Shown here one piece after another: positions 28,282 to 36,467 of a stretch of 40,727 bases of DNA. A program made the translations under genes and the position numbers. Position 1 is the first letter of the stretch. Each line of letters begins with the position of its first letter. Origin of the DNA: Clostridia bacterium (GTDB taxonomy: Bacteria; Bacillota; Clostridia; UBA1212; UBA1255); assembly GCA_017517275.1 (NCBI GenBank), contig JAFWZX010000029.1, forward strand, positions 1 through 40,727. The letters are read 5' to 3'. Below the pieces are notes generated by a model that ran no database searches, had not been told where the DNA came from, and saw only the letters and a list, made by a program, of their open reading frames with translations.

Positions 28282-28833
28282 ATGAATTGGGAAGATTTAA
28301 CAAAGGCAATCTCTGCCTGCAATAAATGTTCGTTGGCTGACAATAGGACTAACGTCGTTATCGGCAGAGGAAACGTTGGTGCTCCCGTATTGTTTGTTGG
28401 TGAAGGTCCCGGCGCAAATGAAGATGCGCAGGGACAACCTTTTGTAGGTCAGGCTGGCAAGTTGCTTGATATGGCTCTTGAATCTACCGGCTTTGAACAG
28501 GCAGATTACTATATCACAAACGTTGTCAAATGCAGGCCTCCTCAGAACCGCAATCCGTTGCCTACAGAATGTGAAGCCTGCATGCCTTATCTTAGAGCGC
28601 AATTTAAAATGATTCGACCGAAAATAATTGTTTGTTTGGGGAGTGTGGCATCTACCGCTATGATTGGCAAAGAGGCGAAGATAACGTCTGTACGAGGCAC
28701 TTGGATTGAAAGGGGCGGAGTCCTTTTCACCGGTACGTATCATCCGGCCGCACTGCTGCGTGATCCCACAAAGAAAATTATAATGTGGAAGGACCTTAAA
28801 ATGATATGGCAGAAGCTTCAAACGTTAAAATAG
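28282..28833 (+). CDS. Uracil-DNA glycosylase, family 4 (Fe-S type)
   Basis: 183 residues. Removes uracil from DNA. The four Fe-S ligands are in place: Cys13, Cys16, Cys84, Cys100 (C-x2-C, then C-x15-C). The catalytic motif GEGPGANEDAQGQPFVG is at 40-56 and the DNA-contact motif TYHPAALLR near 150. The length is at the short end of the family but complete. The next gene, a diverged relative, starts inside its last 28 bases. Confidence 0.92.
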   Translation: MNWEDLTKAISACNKCSLADNRTNVVIGRGNVGAPVLFVGEGPGANEDAQGQPFVGQAGKLLDMALESTGFEQADYYITNVVKCRPPQNRNPLPTECEACMPYLRAQFKMIRPKIIVCLGSVASTAMIGKEAKITSVRGTWIERGGVLFTGTYHPAALLRDPTKKIIMWKDLKMIWQKLQTLK

Positions 28834-29462
28834 ATAACGATTATTTTAGACAACAGGTAACAGGAAAAATAACAGAAAATCAAAAGTTGTGGGCCGAGAT
28901 TGGATCCTGCGGCCTTTCTTTTGTATACGCAGACGGCAGAACTGATTCAAAAGCAGTAATGATAGGAGAGGCCCCCGGCAGGGACGAAGTAAGATACGGA
29001 CGACCTTTTGCAGGTAAAGCGGGAGGTATTTTAGATGAAATCCTGGTTAAAACAGGAATTCCCAGAGAAGAATTATACATAACTAATACTGTAAAATACC
29101 GACTGGCCGCTGGCGGAAAGAGACCGGGGTCTATTAAAAACAGACCTGTTAAACAAGATGAAATACTATACAGCCTTGATTGGCTTCGACGTGAGCTTGA
29201 GGTTATTAAACCGAGCTTGATAATTACTCTTGGTAATGTTCCTTTAAAAGCTATTTTATTAATAAAAAATTGTGCTATAATGTCAATAAGTGATTGTCAC
29301 GGGACGGCTCAGAGTATTACTGTTGGTGATAAAGAAGCTCAATTGGTACCTTTATATCACCCGGCAAGCCAAATCTACAATCATGATCTGAAAACGGTTT
29401 TTGAAAAGGATTTTTATTACATCAAAAGTTTATATCGCACAATCCGACAGGAGGAGAAGTGA
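28806..29462 (+). CDS. Uracil-DNA glycosylase-like protein lacking Fe-S cluster ligands
   Basis: 218 residues. It shares the fold marks of the preceding gene (GEAPGRDEVRYGRPFAGKAG near 54-73, YITNTVKYR, IITLGNVPLKA, PLYHPASQI) but has only one of the four cluster cysteines: Cys35 stays, while the position of Cys84 is Tyr98 and that of Cys100 falls in a Cys-free helix. A basic insert (AAGGKRPGSIKNRP) replaces the Fe-S loop. It could be an Fe-S-free glycosylase with changed specificity or a DNA-binding partner of the first enzyme. It overlaps its neighbour by 28 bases, so coupled translation is likely. Confidence 0.8.
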   Translation: MAEASNVKIDNDYFRQQVTGKITENQKLWAEIGSCGLSFVYADGRTDSKAVMIGEAPGRDEVRYGRPFAGKAGGILDEILVKTGIPREELYITNTVKYRLAAGGKRPGSIKNRPVKQDEILYSLDWLRRELEVIKPSLIITLGNVPLKAILLIKNCAIMSISDCHGTAQSITVGDKEAQLVPLYHPASQIYNHDLKTVFEKDFYYIKSLYRTIRQEEK

Positions 29463-29463
29463 A

Positions 29464-30702
29464 ATGATCAAAGTAAAAAAATATAAAAGAGTTATAGCTT
29501 TTGTCTTGTTGATTGCTGTTATGTGGTCAATGTTGCTGTCTTGGGCAGTTCAGGCTGACTATGTAGCCGATGTTGCAACAGGCTATTATCAGGCGGCAAA
29601 TCGCGATACTCTGAACTGTAAATCATATGCGATTGTGGAGATAAGTACCGGAACGATTGTTGAGACAAAGAATCCTGACGTACATATAGAAGTTGGTAAT
29701 ATTACAAAGCTTATGACTATGTATCTTGCCCTTGAACATATGGTTAATGCCGGAGACAATCTTCAAACCATGATTCCTGTCTCCGTCAATGCCCAGCTTG
29801 CTGCAAGGGGAAGAGCGACAGTATATCTTGATGGTTATAAGAGAGAAAAAATTTCAATCGAACAGGCTCTCACAGCCGTATCAATCGCTTCTGCGGTAGA
29901 TGCCGCGTATGTATTGGCAGAATATGTTAGTGGTACGGAAAGTAATTTCGTGGCGCACATGAATGCAAAAGCAAATGAAATGGGCATGAATGATTCATAC
30001 TTTGCCGATTGCTCCGGTGTGTCCGTAGATGGACAGTACACAACGGCACATGATCTTGCAGTCTTGTCATACAACCTTCTGAGCAAACATCCGGAAATTA
30101 CGAATTACACAAAGCTGACGTACGGAAAATTTGAGCACAAAACAACAGACGGCAGTTACACAGAGATGGTATCTGCAAACAATCTTACCAGACATAAATT
30201 TTTCCCTCAAAGTGACGGTCTGCTAATCGGTTCGTCCAAAGAAGACGGATATTCCATGGTCGGCACAGTACAAAAGGACGGATCACGTGTGGCAACAGTC
30301 GTCTTAGGTTGCCTTGACCAGAATTACAGAGCAGCAGAGACTCGATTTCTCCTTGAATACGGCGTTGAGAACTTCGAATATCGCAATATAGAAGTTAGCG
30401 GAACTTTTGTGAGGAAAGTCAATGTAAAGAAAGGCGAAGAGACAAGAATTAAAACCGAAACGTTAGGTGAGTTCTCCACTATACTCAACGTTAATGACTT
30501 TGATAGAATACAACGCAAGGTGGTTATAAACAAAGAATTAGTAGCGCCTGTAGCAAAAGGCACCGAAGTAGGGGAGATAATTTACTCCCTTGATGGAGAA
30601 GAACTGGGTCGCGTGACAATTATTACCAGCGAGGATATGGAAAAAGCCGGTTGGTTTAAGTTGCTTGTAAGAGCTATTTTGGAATTTTTCGGCTTTGTAT
30701 AA
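29464..30702 (+). CDS. DacF/PBP5-like D-Ala-D-Ala carboxypeptidase homologue with altered active site (probable pseudoenzyme)
   Basis: 412 residues: signal peptide (cut near residue 31), peptidase S11 domain (about 45-275), PBP5 C-terminal beta domain (about 290-385) and a final amphipathic helix (WFKLLVRAILEFFGFV) that would hold it at the membrane. The fold marks are intact (AYVLAEYVSGTESNFVAHMN, DCSGV, TAHDLA), but all three catalytic motifs differ: SxxK is NITK (79-82, the acylated Ser is Asn), SxN is SAV (143-145) and KTG is LIG (254-256). It should neither cleave peptidoglycan nor bind penicillin covalently. The frame is undamaged. ATG 29464 follows AGGAGG; the frame upstream to 29401 overlaps the previous gene. 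Confidence 0.85.
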   Translation: MIKVKKYKRVIAFVLLIAVMWSMLLSWAVQADYVADVATGYYQAANRDTLNCKSYAIVEISTGTIVETKNPDVHIEVGNITKLMTMYLALEHMVNAGDNLQTMIPVSVNAQLAARGRATVYLDGYKREKISIEQALTAVSIASAVDAAYVLAEYVSGTESNFVAHMNAKANEMGMNDSYFADCSGVSVDGQYTTAHDLAVLSYNLLSKHPEITNYTKLTYGKFEHKTTDGSYTEMVSANNLTRHKFFPQSDGLLIGSSKEDGYSMVGTVQKDGSRVATVVLGCLDQNYRAAETRFLLEYGVENFEYRNIEVSGTFVRKVNVKKGEETRIKTETLGEFSTILNVNDFDRIQRKVVINKELVAPVAKGTEVGEIIYSLDGEELGRVTIITSEDMEKAGWFKLLVRAILEFFGFV

Positions 30703-30736
30703 AAATGTTATAATCCGCATGCAAGATACATTTTGC

Positions 30737-30764
30737 TTGCATTTAGGCGGTTATATGATACAAT
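30737..30764 (+). promoter_or_regulatory. Promoter of the dehydrogenase-kinase operon
   Basis: TTGCAT (30737-30742) and TACAAT (30759-30764), 16 bases apart, with AAGGAGG at 30784-30790. The -35 box overlaps the right arm of a 7-bp inverted repeat (ATGCAAG ... CTTGCAT) that may be an operator or a weak terminator of the previous gene. Confidence 0.55.
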
Positions 30765-30797
30765 TTAAACTGATTTTAAAATCAAGGAGGATTTTTG

Positions 30798-32060
30798 ATG
30801 AAAACTAAAGCGGTACGTTTACACGGAGTAAATGATTTAAGACTTGAGGAAATAGAACTTCCTGCAATTAAAGATGATGAGATTCTTGCTCGCATCGTTT
30901 CTGACAGTGTTTGTATGTCAACATACAAAGCAGCTCAACAGGGAGCAGCTCATAAGAGAGTTCCCAACAACGTAGCAGAGAAACCTGTTATTGTTGGTCA
31001 TGAGTTCTGCGGTGAAATCGTTGAAGTTGGTGCTAAATGGGCAGATAAATTCAAGGCAGGCCAAAAGTTTTCAATTCAGCCGGCTCTTAACTATAAAGGT
31101 ACATGGGATGCTCCCGGTTATTCTTTTGAATATATCGGCGGCGACTCACAATACGTAATTATTCCAAGCTGTGTTATGGAAATGAACTGCTTACTTGATT
31201 ATTCAAATGAAGCATTCTTCTATGGCTCAGTTGCAGAACCTATGTCATGTATCATCGGTACTTTCCATGCTATGTATCATACAAAGCAAGGCTCATACGT
31301 TCATGATATGGGTATCGTTGAGGGCGGTAATATGGCTATTCTTGCAGGCGTTGGCCCGATGGGTATCGGTGCTATCGACTATGCTATTCACTGTGACAGA
31401 AGACCTTCTCTTCTCGTTGTTACGGATATTGACGAGGCAAGACTTAAGAGAGCTGCTTCAATTTATACAGTAGAAGATGCTGCTGCAAACGGTGTTAAGC
31501 TCGTTTACGTTAATACTGCTACAACAGAGAATGCTGAAGAATACATTATGAGCCTTACGGATAACAAAGGTTTTGATGACGTTATGGTATTTGCACCTGT
31601 TAGGCCTGTTGTTGAGATGGGCGACAGACTTCTTGGTAAAGACGGATGTCTCAACTTCTTTGCAGGTCCTTCTAATACAGCATTCAGCGCTGAATTCAAC
31701 TTCTACAATGTTCACTACGCTTCCACACACGTTGTTGGTACAAGCGGCGGTAACACAGATGACATGATTGAAGCTCTTGATATGATGGGCAAAGGTAAAC
31801 TCAACACAGCTTCTATGATTACACATATCGGTGGTCTTAACTGTGTAGTAGACACAGTTCTCAACCTGCCTAAGATCCCCGGCGGTAAGAAGCTTGTATA
31901 CTCAAATATTGATTTCCCGCTTACAGCTATTGCAGACCTTGAAGCTCTTGCTGATAAATGTGACATTTGCAAAGGCCTTTACGAAATTTGTCAGCGTCAC
32001 AATATGTTATGGAGTGCTGAGGCTGAGAAATACTTACTTGCTAACGCAAAGCCTATATGA
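30798..32060 (+). CDS. Zinc-binding medium-chain dehydrogenase (sorbose-1-phosphate reductase-like)
   Basis: About 420 residues, long for the family. The catalytic zinc ligands are Cys39 and the His-Glu pair in VGHEFCGEIVEVG; the four cysteines of the structural zinc lobe are missing. The nucleotide fold is marked by LAGVGPMGIGAID followed by VTDID, whose acidic residue favours NAD(H). The extended sequence resembles L-sorbose-1-phosphate reductase-like enzymes of gut Firmicutes (from memory). It is followed after 25 bases by a rhamnulokinase-like gene, so it probably handles a free or phosphorylated ketose or polyol in one pathway with it. The ATG at 30798 follows AAGGAGG. Confidence 0.8.
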   Translation: MKTKAVRLHGVNDLRLEEIELPAIKDDEILARIVSDSVCMSTYKAAQQGAAHKRVPNNVAEKPVIVGHEFCGEIVEVGAKWADKFKAGQKFSIQPALNYKGTWDAPGYSFEYIGGDSQYVIIPSCVMEMNCLLDYSNEAFFYGSVAEPMSCIIGTFHAMYHTKQGSYVHDMGIVEGGNMAILAGVGPMGIGAIDYAIHCDRRPSLLVVTDIDEARLKRAASIYTVEDAAANGVKLVYVNTATTENAEEYIMSLTDNKGFDDVMVFAPVRPVVEMGDRLLGKDGCLNFFAGPSNTAFSAEFNFYNVHYASTHVVGTSGGNTDDMIEALDMMGKGKLNTASMITHIGGLNCVVDTVLNLPKIPGGKKLVYSNIDFPLTAIADLEALADKCDICKGLYEICQRHNMLWSAEAEKYLLANAKPI

Positions 32061-32085
32061 TTAGAGGATAACGGAGGTTATTTCA

Positions 32086-33561
32086 ATGAAGATACTGGCG
32101 TTTGACTACGGTGCAAGTAGCGGCCGAGCTATCGTAGGTACATATGAAAATAAGATTCTTTCACTTAAAGAGGTACACAGATTTGCAAGTGATCCTGTTT
32201 ATATGAATGACGTTTTCACGTGGGATTTTTTAAGACTCTTTTTAGAGCTTAAGAGAGGTATTCTCAAAGCTTACCAGGGTGGAGACAGCGATATTGCATC
32301 TATTGGTATTGACACTTGGGGCGTTGACTTTGGTTTACTTTCAAAAGACGGACAGCTCCTCGGCAATCCTATTCATTACAGAGATAGCAGAACAGACGGT
32401 ATGATCGAAAAGGCTTGCCTACGCGTTCCTGCTGAGAAGATTTACGAGATTACGGGTATTGCTTTCCAGAAGTTCAATACACTTTACCAGTTATTGGCTC
32501 TCAATGAAGCAGATAGTGTACTTCTTAAAGATGCAGATTGTTTGCTCTTTATTCCGGATCTTTTTAACTATTTCCTTACAGGCGAGAAGAAATGCGAATA
32601 CACCATCACAAGCACAGCTCAACTTTATGATCCGGTAAAAGGTGATTGGGCATACGATCTTATCAAAGAGGTTTGTCCAAAGGTTAATACGGATATTTTC
32701 CCTGAGGTTATTCCGGCCGGCACAAAGGTTGGTAATCTTTCTGAGAGTATCTGCGATGAACTGGGTGTGAAGTCTATTCCTGTTATCGGTGTTGCAGAAC
32801 ACGACACAGGCTCTGCCGTTGTATCGGTTCCTTTCTACGATACAAAGAGTGCTTACCTTAGCAGCGGTACGTGGTCTTTGCTTGGCGTTGAACTGGAAAA
32901 ACCTATCATTAACGAGACAACGCGAACACTTAACTACACAAATGAAGGCGGCATTAATAACACTGTAAGACTTCTTAAGAATATTATGGGTCTTTGGATT
33001 CAGCAAGAATGCAAGCGCCACTGGGAGAAGTTAGGTGAGACTGTTTCATTTAATGAACTGGATGAGGCTTGTGACAAGGCTGCTCCTTTTTCAGCTATCA
33101 TTGACGTAGACGATGCTACTTTCTTTGAACCCAACAATATGCCTATCAAGATTCAGGATTATTGCCGAAGAACAAATCAAAAAGTACCTGAGACGAAAGG
33201 TGAGATTCTCCGTCTTGTTATGGAAGGTCTTGCTCTCAAATACCGGGAAGCAATTGAGGGTCTTGAGAAGATTGTCGGATACAAGATACCGGCTCTTCAT
33301 ATCGTAGGCGGCGGCTGTAAAAACAAAGTTCTTAGCCAGTTTACTGCTAATGCAATCAACCGTCCTGTATATGCAGGTCCAATTGAGGCCACTGCAGTCG
33401 GCAACCTTGTAACACAGCTTATTGCTATGGGCGAGATTAAAGATCTGGCAGAAGCAAGAGAAGTTGTTCGTAACTCTTTCCCCATTGAGGAATACGTTCC
33501 GGCTGATATTGAGGCTTGGGAAGATGCTTATAATCGCTATAAGAAACTGACCGGCAAATAA
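32086..33561 (+). CDS. rhaB: Rhamnulokinase-like FGGY carbohydrate kinase
   Basis: 491 residues, full length for RhaB. FGGY kinase marks: N-terminal phosphate-binding AFDYGASSGRAIVG, IGIDTWGVDFGLL (substrate Asp and Trp), the GVAEHDTGSAVVSVP segment with the catalytic base region, SSGTWSLLGVE, and HIVGGGCKNKVLSQFTANA near the C-terminus for ATP binding. These agree best with L-rhamnulose kinases, which make rhamnulose-1-phosphate. No isomerase, aldolase or rhamnose regulator is in the window, and its partner is a zinc dehydrogenase, so another ketose substrate is possible. The codon bias matches its partner. A strong terminator follows. Confidence 0.85.
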   Translation: MKILAFDYGASSGRAIVGTYENKILSLKEVHRFASDPVYMNDVFTWDFLRLFLELKRGILKAYQGGDSDIASIGIDTWGVDFGLLSKDGQLLGNPIHYRDSRTDGMIEKACLRVPAEKIYEITGIAFQKFNTLYQLLALNEADSVLLKDADCLLFIPDLFNYFLTGEKKCEYTITSTAQLYDPVKGDWAYDLIKEVCPKVNTDIFPEVIPAGTKVGNLSESICDELGVKSIPVIGVAEHDTGSAVVSVPFYDTKSAYLSSGTWSLLGVELEKPIINETTRTLNYTNEGGINNTVRLLKNIMGLWIQQECKRHWEKLGETVSFNELDEACDKAAPFSAIIDVDDATFFEPNNMPIKIQDYCRRTNQKVPETKGEILRLVMEGLALKYREAIEGLEKIVGYKIPALHIVGGGCKNKVLSQFTANAINRPVYAGPIEATAVGNLVTQLIAMGEIKDLAEAREVVRNSFPIEEYVPADIEAWEDAYNRYKKLTGK

Positions 33562-33594
33562 TTAACCTATCAGCTAAATCTATTGACGAGTAAG

Positions 33595-33630
33595 CGCTAT
33601 GCAATGTAATATATTGCATAGCGTTTTTTT
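33595..33630 (+). terminator. Terminator of the dehydrogenase-kinase operon
   Basis: An 11-bp perfect stem (33595-33605 with 33613-33623) with a seven-base loop is followed by seven T residues. Confidence 0.9.
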
Positions 33631-33649
33631 TATAAGTGAGGTTCTATTA

Positions 33650-34810
33650 ATGTCTTTTTTAATAACAGTAATTGTATTCGTTACAATAATATCCATAATA
33701 GGCGGCGCGAATTTTTACGTTGCTAAACGGATTTATCAATGCGTCAATTTTTTTCTGCCGAACTTGCGCTTTTTTATATGTTTGATTTTTTTTGTTGCGA
33801 TGACGCTGATAATGATAATGGGCTTTGCTAATTCATTTTTACCGATAGGGCAGAAGGCCGCGCATATTTTAGACGTTATAAGCTCTTATTGGATGGGTTT
33901 TTTCATGTATTTACTGATTTTCATAATACTGTCTGATGCTGCAATGCTGGTAATCAGACTCGTTAAGAGCTCTAAATGGAAATATATGCCTGCTTTGCGT
34001 ATGATTACCGTTTTGACAGCAGTAATCTTTACGATAGTCACTGTAACGTATGGATTAATCCACGCAGGTAATATCAAACATGTTTCATACAATATTGAAT
34101 TATCGGATAAGAAAATGTCTGAAGAAATTAATCTTGTACTAATAACTGACCTGCATTTAGGTTCTGCAAGGTCGGAAGCACGCCTAAATGGTATTGTTAA
34201 TGAAATAAACTCGTTACAACCTGATGTTGTTTGCATAGCAGGTGATTTTTTCAATACTGATTTTAATTCAATACAAAACGTTGAAGAGACGGTACAAATT
34301 TTAAAGACTATTTCTGCAAAATATGGTGTATATGCGTGCCTTGGAAATCATGATGGAGGCAAGACACTTGATAAAATGCTGGATTTTTTAGAGCAATGCA
34401 ATATTAAGGCGTTGAACGATGAATATGTTACAGTAGATAATCTTTTCACCTTGGTAGGCAGGTTGGACGCCTCTGCTATAGGAGGGTATAATAATATGAC
34501 AAGGAAGAGCCTGTCTGACGTTCTGGAGGGAACCGACAAGACTCTTCCTATTATTGTTATGGATCATAATCCGGCATGTATAAGTGAGTATAGCGGAGAA
34601 GTGGATCTCGTTTTGTCCGGACATACTCACAAAGGTCAGGTTTTTCCCGGAAGTCTTATAACCAATGCGATGTATATCGTTGATTACGGCCATTACGTGG
34701 AAGAAAACGGCACTCAAATAATTGTTTCATCCGGTATTGGAACTTGGGGACCTCCGATGAGAGTCGGCAGCAACAGCGAAATTGTAAGCGTTTATTTTAG
34801 CTTGAAATAA
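33650..34810 (+). CDS. Membrane-anchored metallophosphoesterase (YkuE/YaeI-like)
   Basis: 386 residues. Four hydrophobic segments in the first 155 residues anchor the protein. The calcineurin-like domain follows with all metal motifs: ITDLHLG, AGDFFNTD, LGNHDGG, VMDHNP and LSGHTHKGQ. Relatives include YkuE-type and UDP-diacylglucosamine or phospholipid-related phosphoesterases; the substrate here is unknown. The ATG at 33650 follows GTGAGG; an upstream frame runs back through the terminator and is not used. Its 3' end overlaps the convergent lipoprotein gene by 19 bases. Confidence 0.9.
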   Translation: MSFLITVIVFVTIISIIGGANFYVAKRIYQCVNFFLPNLRFFICLIFFVAMTLIMIMGFANSFLPIGQKAAHILDVISSYWMGFFMYLLIFIILSDAAMLVIRLVKSSKWKYMPALRMITVLTAVIFTIVTVTYGLIHAGNIKHVSYNIELSDKKMSEEINLVLITDLHLGSARSEARLNGIVNEINSLQPDVVCIAGDFFNTDFNSIQNVEETVQILKTISAKYGVYACLGNHDGGKTLDKMLDFLEQCNIKALNDEYVTVDNLFTLVGRLDASAIGGYNNMTRKSLSDVLEGTDKTLPIIVMDHNPACISEYSGEVDLVLSGHTHKGQVFPGSLITNAMYIVDYGHYVEENGTQIIVSSGIGTWGPPMRVGSNSEIVSVYFSLK

Positions 34811-35919
34811 ATTTCACTGACTGCAATGTTATGCGCAGGGGTGTCTTTCCCGATGAAAAGCTCTCCGCTGTATGTTGAATCAAACGTTAACTCCACCTGT
34901 CTTGTTCCGAAGGACCAGAAAACTCCGTTGCTCCTTTTTAGCATACCGGAGGCAATCTCATTTCCGTCGGCATCTCTAAGGTAAACTTTGTGAGTGCTTA
35001 TATCAGCATTTGGATCAGCACCGTAGCAAATGATAATACTGCAATATTTACTCAGGTCGTGGCTGGTGATAGACGTACCCTTTTCAGATGAAATCATAAT
35101 AATATTCTTTTTATATCCGCCTGCAAAGAAGTCCTGAGATTTGGGCAAATTCGGTACGGAAATCTCAACGATATTATCAGGCTTTGGAGTAGGCTTTGGA
35201 GTAGGAACTAACGTTGGAATAGGAGTTTCGGCTTTCTTGGTTGGCATATGGTCGGCATTTGGCCTGTATGCAAACAGAAAACCGGATATCTCTTCTTTGA
35301 AAGGCTGCTGTCCGGGAGTAACTTCCGTACCCTTATTGCATTGAATTCTTGCATCACTGCCATGGTCGTAACGCAGGTAAACGTTATTTCCTAGATTTTT
35401 GCTGGCACAAAGAAATACGTGATCATCGCCGGGCAGACCGTTCGTATCTATGAAGACTATATCTCCGGCTCTGAGGTTTTCAACGTCAGTTATTCTCTCA
35501 AATTCACATTCATTAAAAATTGCCATCATATCTGCACCGTTGCGATAATTTTGATAATCAGTAAACCCTGACCTGCAAAGAACCCAGCTTACAAGTCGGT
35601 CGCAGGCAACTAACCTTTCTTCGGGGTCAATGGCTTTCTCCACGCTAAGATGCTCCCAGTTAACAGCAGGATTAATGCTTGCGTTACCGTATCTGAAATT
35701 ATTGTCTCTGGCAAAATTTGTAATTACCTGAGCTTCATAAAGCATTCTTTTGATTAAAGCTGCATCGTCGCCGTCTTTCACCGGAGGAGGCGTGCAAAGA
35801 TCAGGGTCGCAGTCATCAGGAACAATATCCCAAAGATTTGTCGCTTCCTTGCAACCTGCAAAAGGTAATAACATCACAAAACAAAGCATCAGTAAAATAA
35901 CACATCTGAAAAATTTCAT
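34792..35919 (-). CDS. Lipoprotein with NlpC/P60-like cysteine peptidase domain and a C-terminal beta domain
   Basis: 375 residues. The signal peptide ends in a lipobox (PFAGC, about residue 23). A domain at about 60-225 looks like a papain-fold NlpC/P60 or related cell-wall hydrolase: candidate Cys in VACDRLVSWVLCRSGF, then LRAGDIVFIDTNG, a candidate His in DDHVFLCA and YDHGSDA. A Thr-Pro-Lys-Pro linker with internal repeats (about 232-250) leads to a C-terminal beta-rich domain of about 120 residues without a family name I can give. It would act on peptidoglycan or another cell-surface polymer. Assignment to NlpC/P60 is by pattern. The gene has its own extended -10 promoter (35950-35955). 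Confidence 0.65.
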   Translation of the reverse strand: MKFFRCVILLMLCFVMLLPFAGCKEATNLWDIVPDDCDPDLCTPPPVKDGDDAALIKRMLYEAQVITNFARDNNFRYGNASINPAVNWEHLSVEKAIDPEERLVACDRLVSWVLCRSGFTDYQNYRNGADMMAIFNECEFERITDVENLRAGDIVFIDTNGLPGDDHVFLCASKNLGNNVYLRYDHGSDARIQCNKGTEVTPGQQPFKEEISGFLFAYRPNADHMPTKKAETPIPTLVPTPKPTPKPDNIVEISVPNLPKSQDFFAGGYKKNIIMISSEKGTSITSHDLSKYCSIIICYGADPNADISTHKVYLRDADGNEIASGMLKRSNGVFWSFGTRQVELTFDSTYSGELFIGKDTPAHNIAVSEIYFKLK

Positions 35920-35949
35920 ATATCCTCCTATGTAATTAGAATATATTCC

Positions 35950-36086
35950 ATTGTATCACATGTTTGCAAAAATGAAAAACATAACTAGTACGTTCTGCTT
36001 AAGCTGCAGCCGTTTTTTCAATAGAAAGTCAAACTGTTGAAAAAAAACACTTGACGGAGCAGAGGTTGTCGTTGTTTTTTCAATAG
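35950..36086. promoter_or_regulatory. Divergent spacer: lipoprotein promoter and repeated poly-T/poly-A arms
   Basis: On the minus strand TGATACAAT (box 35955-35950) is an extended -10 for the lipoprotein gene. Farther right, the 13 bases at 36012-36024 (GTTTTTTCAATAG) recur exactly at 36074-36086, and an inverted relative (GTTGAAAAAAAAC) lies between them at 36036-36048, so the middle arm can pair with either flank. It lies upstream of both divergent promoters. No gene is seen in 35920-36467. Confidence 0.55.
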
Positions 36087-36105
36087 GTAGCTGAGTGCGT
36101 AGCTC

Positions 36106-36145
36106 TTGACAACATTTTTCTATAGAGGTATACTTACGCGCGTAA
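36106..36145 (+). promoter_or_regulatory. asnS-asnA promoter with a palindrome at the start site
   Basis: TTGACA (36106-36111) and TATACT (36129-36134), 17 bases apart. A perfect 12-base palindrome TTACGCGCGTAA (36134-36145) covers the expected transcription start, and may be an operator. Confidence 0.75.
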
Positions 36146-36165
36146 AATAAATAATAATGTTTAAA

Positions 36166-36450
36166 AGGCTAAGATGGAGAGAAGTAATAAGAATTATCGC
36201 TCGTAGCGAGTGCAGGAAGGTGAGAGCTGCACAGAATGAATTCTTACGAATAACACTCCGGAGCTGCGACCTGAACGGACAGTCCGTTTTTTGCGGAGAA
36301 TCTTATTAGGGAAGTCGTGTTCTACGCGTTAAGTAGAGAGGGTTATTTTGATCCGTTAGAGTGGTCGTGCCGGTAAGGCAAGGCAAAATAGGTGGTACCG
36401 CGTGAGCATAGCAAGCGTCCTATTAAAGGAAAAGCGAGCTATGCATTTTT
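36166..36450 (+). ncRNA. T-box riboswitch, asparagine-specific
   Basis: Stem I elements are present: AGATGGAGAGAAGTAATA (AG bulge region, from 36172), GGTGAGAG (GNUG-type loop) and a specifier region GAATAACACTCC with the Asn codon AAC at 36252-36254 followed by A. The T-box TGGTACCGCG is at 36393-36402. The competing terminator pairs GCATAGC (36406-36412) with GCTATGC (36438-36444) and ends in a T-rich stretch. Uncharged tRNA-Asn would stabilise the antiterminator and turn on asparaginyl-tRNA synthetase and asparagine synthesis. Confidence 0.92.
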
Positions 36451-36467
36451 ATATTTAGGAGGAAAAA

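Noticed and set aside
34388..34717. 109-codon minus-strand open frame within the metallophosphoesterase gene
   Set aside because: Shadow of a gene with all five metal-binding motifs on the plus strand.
36166..36450. Small RNA or other riboswitch class for the long leader
   Set aside because: AG-bulge, GNUG-type loop, specifier codon and TGGTACCGCG together identify a T-box.
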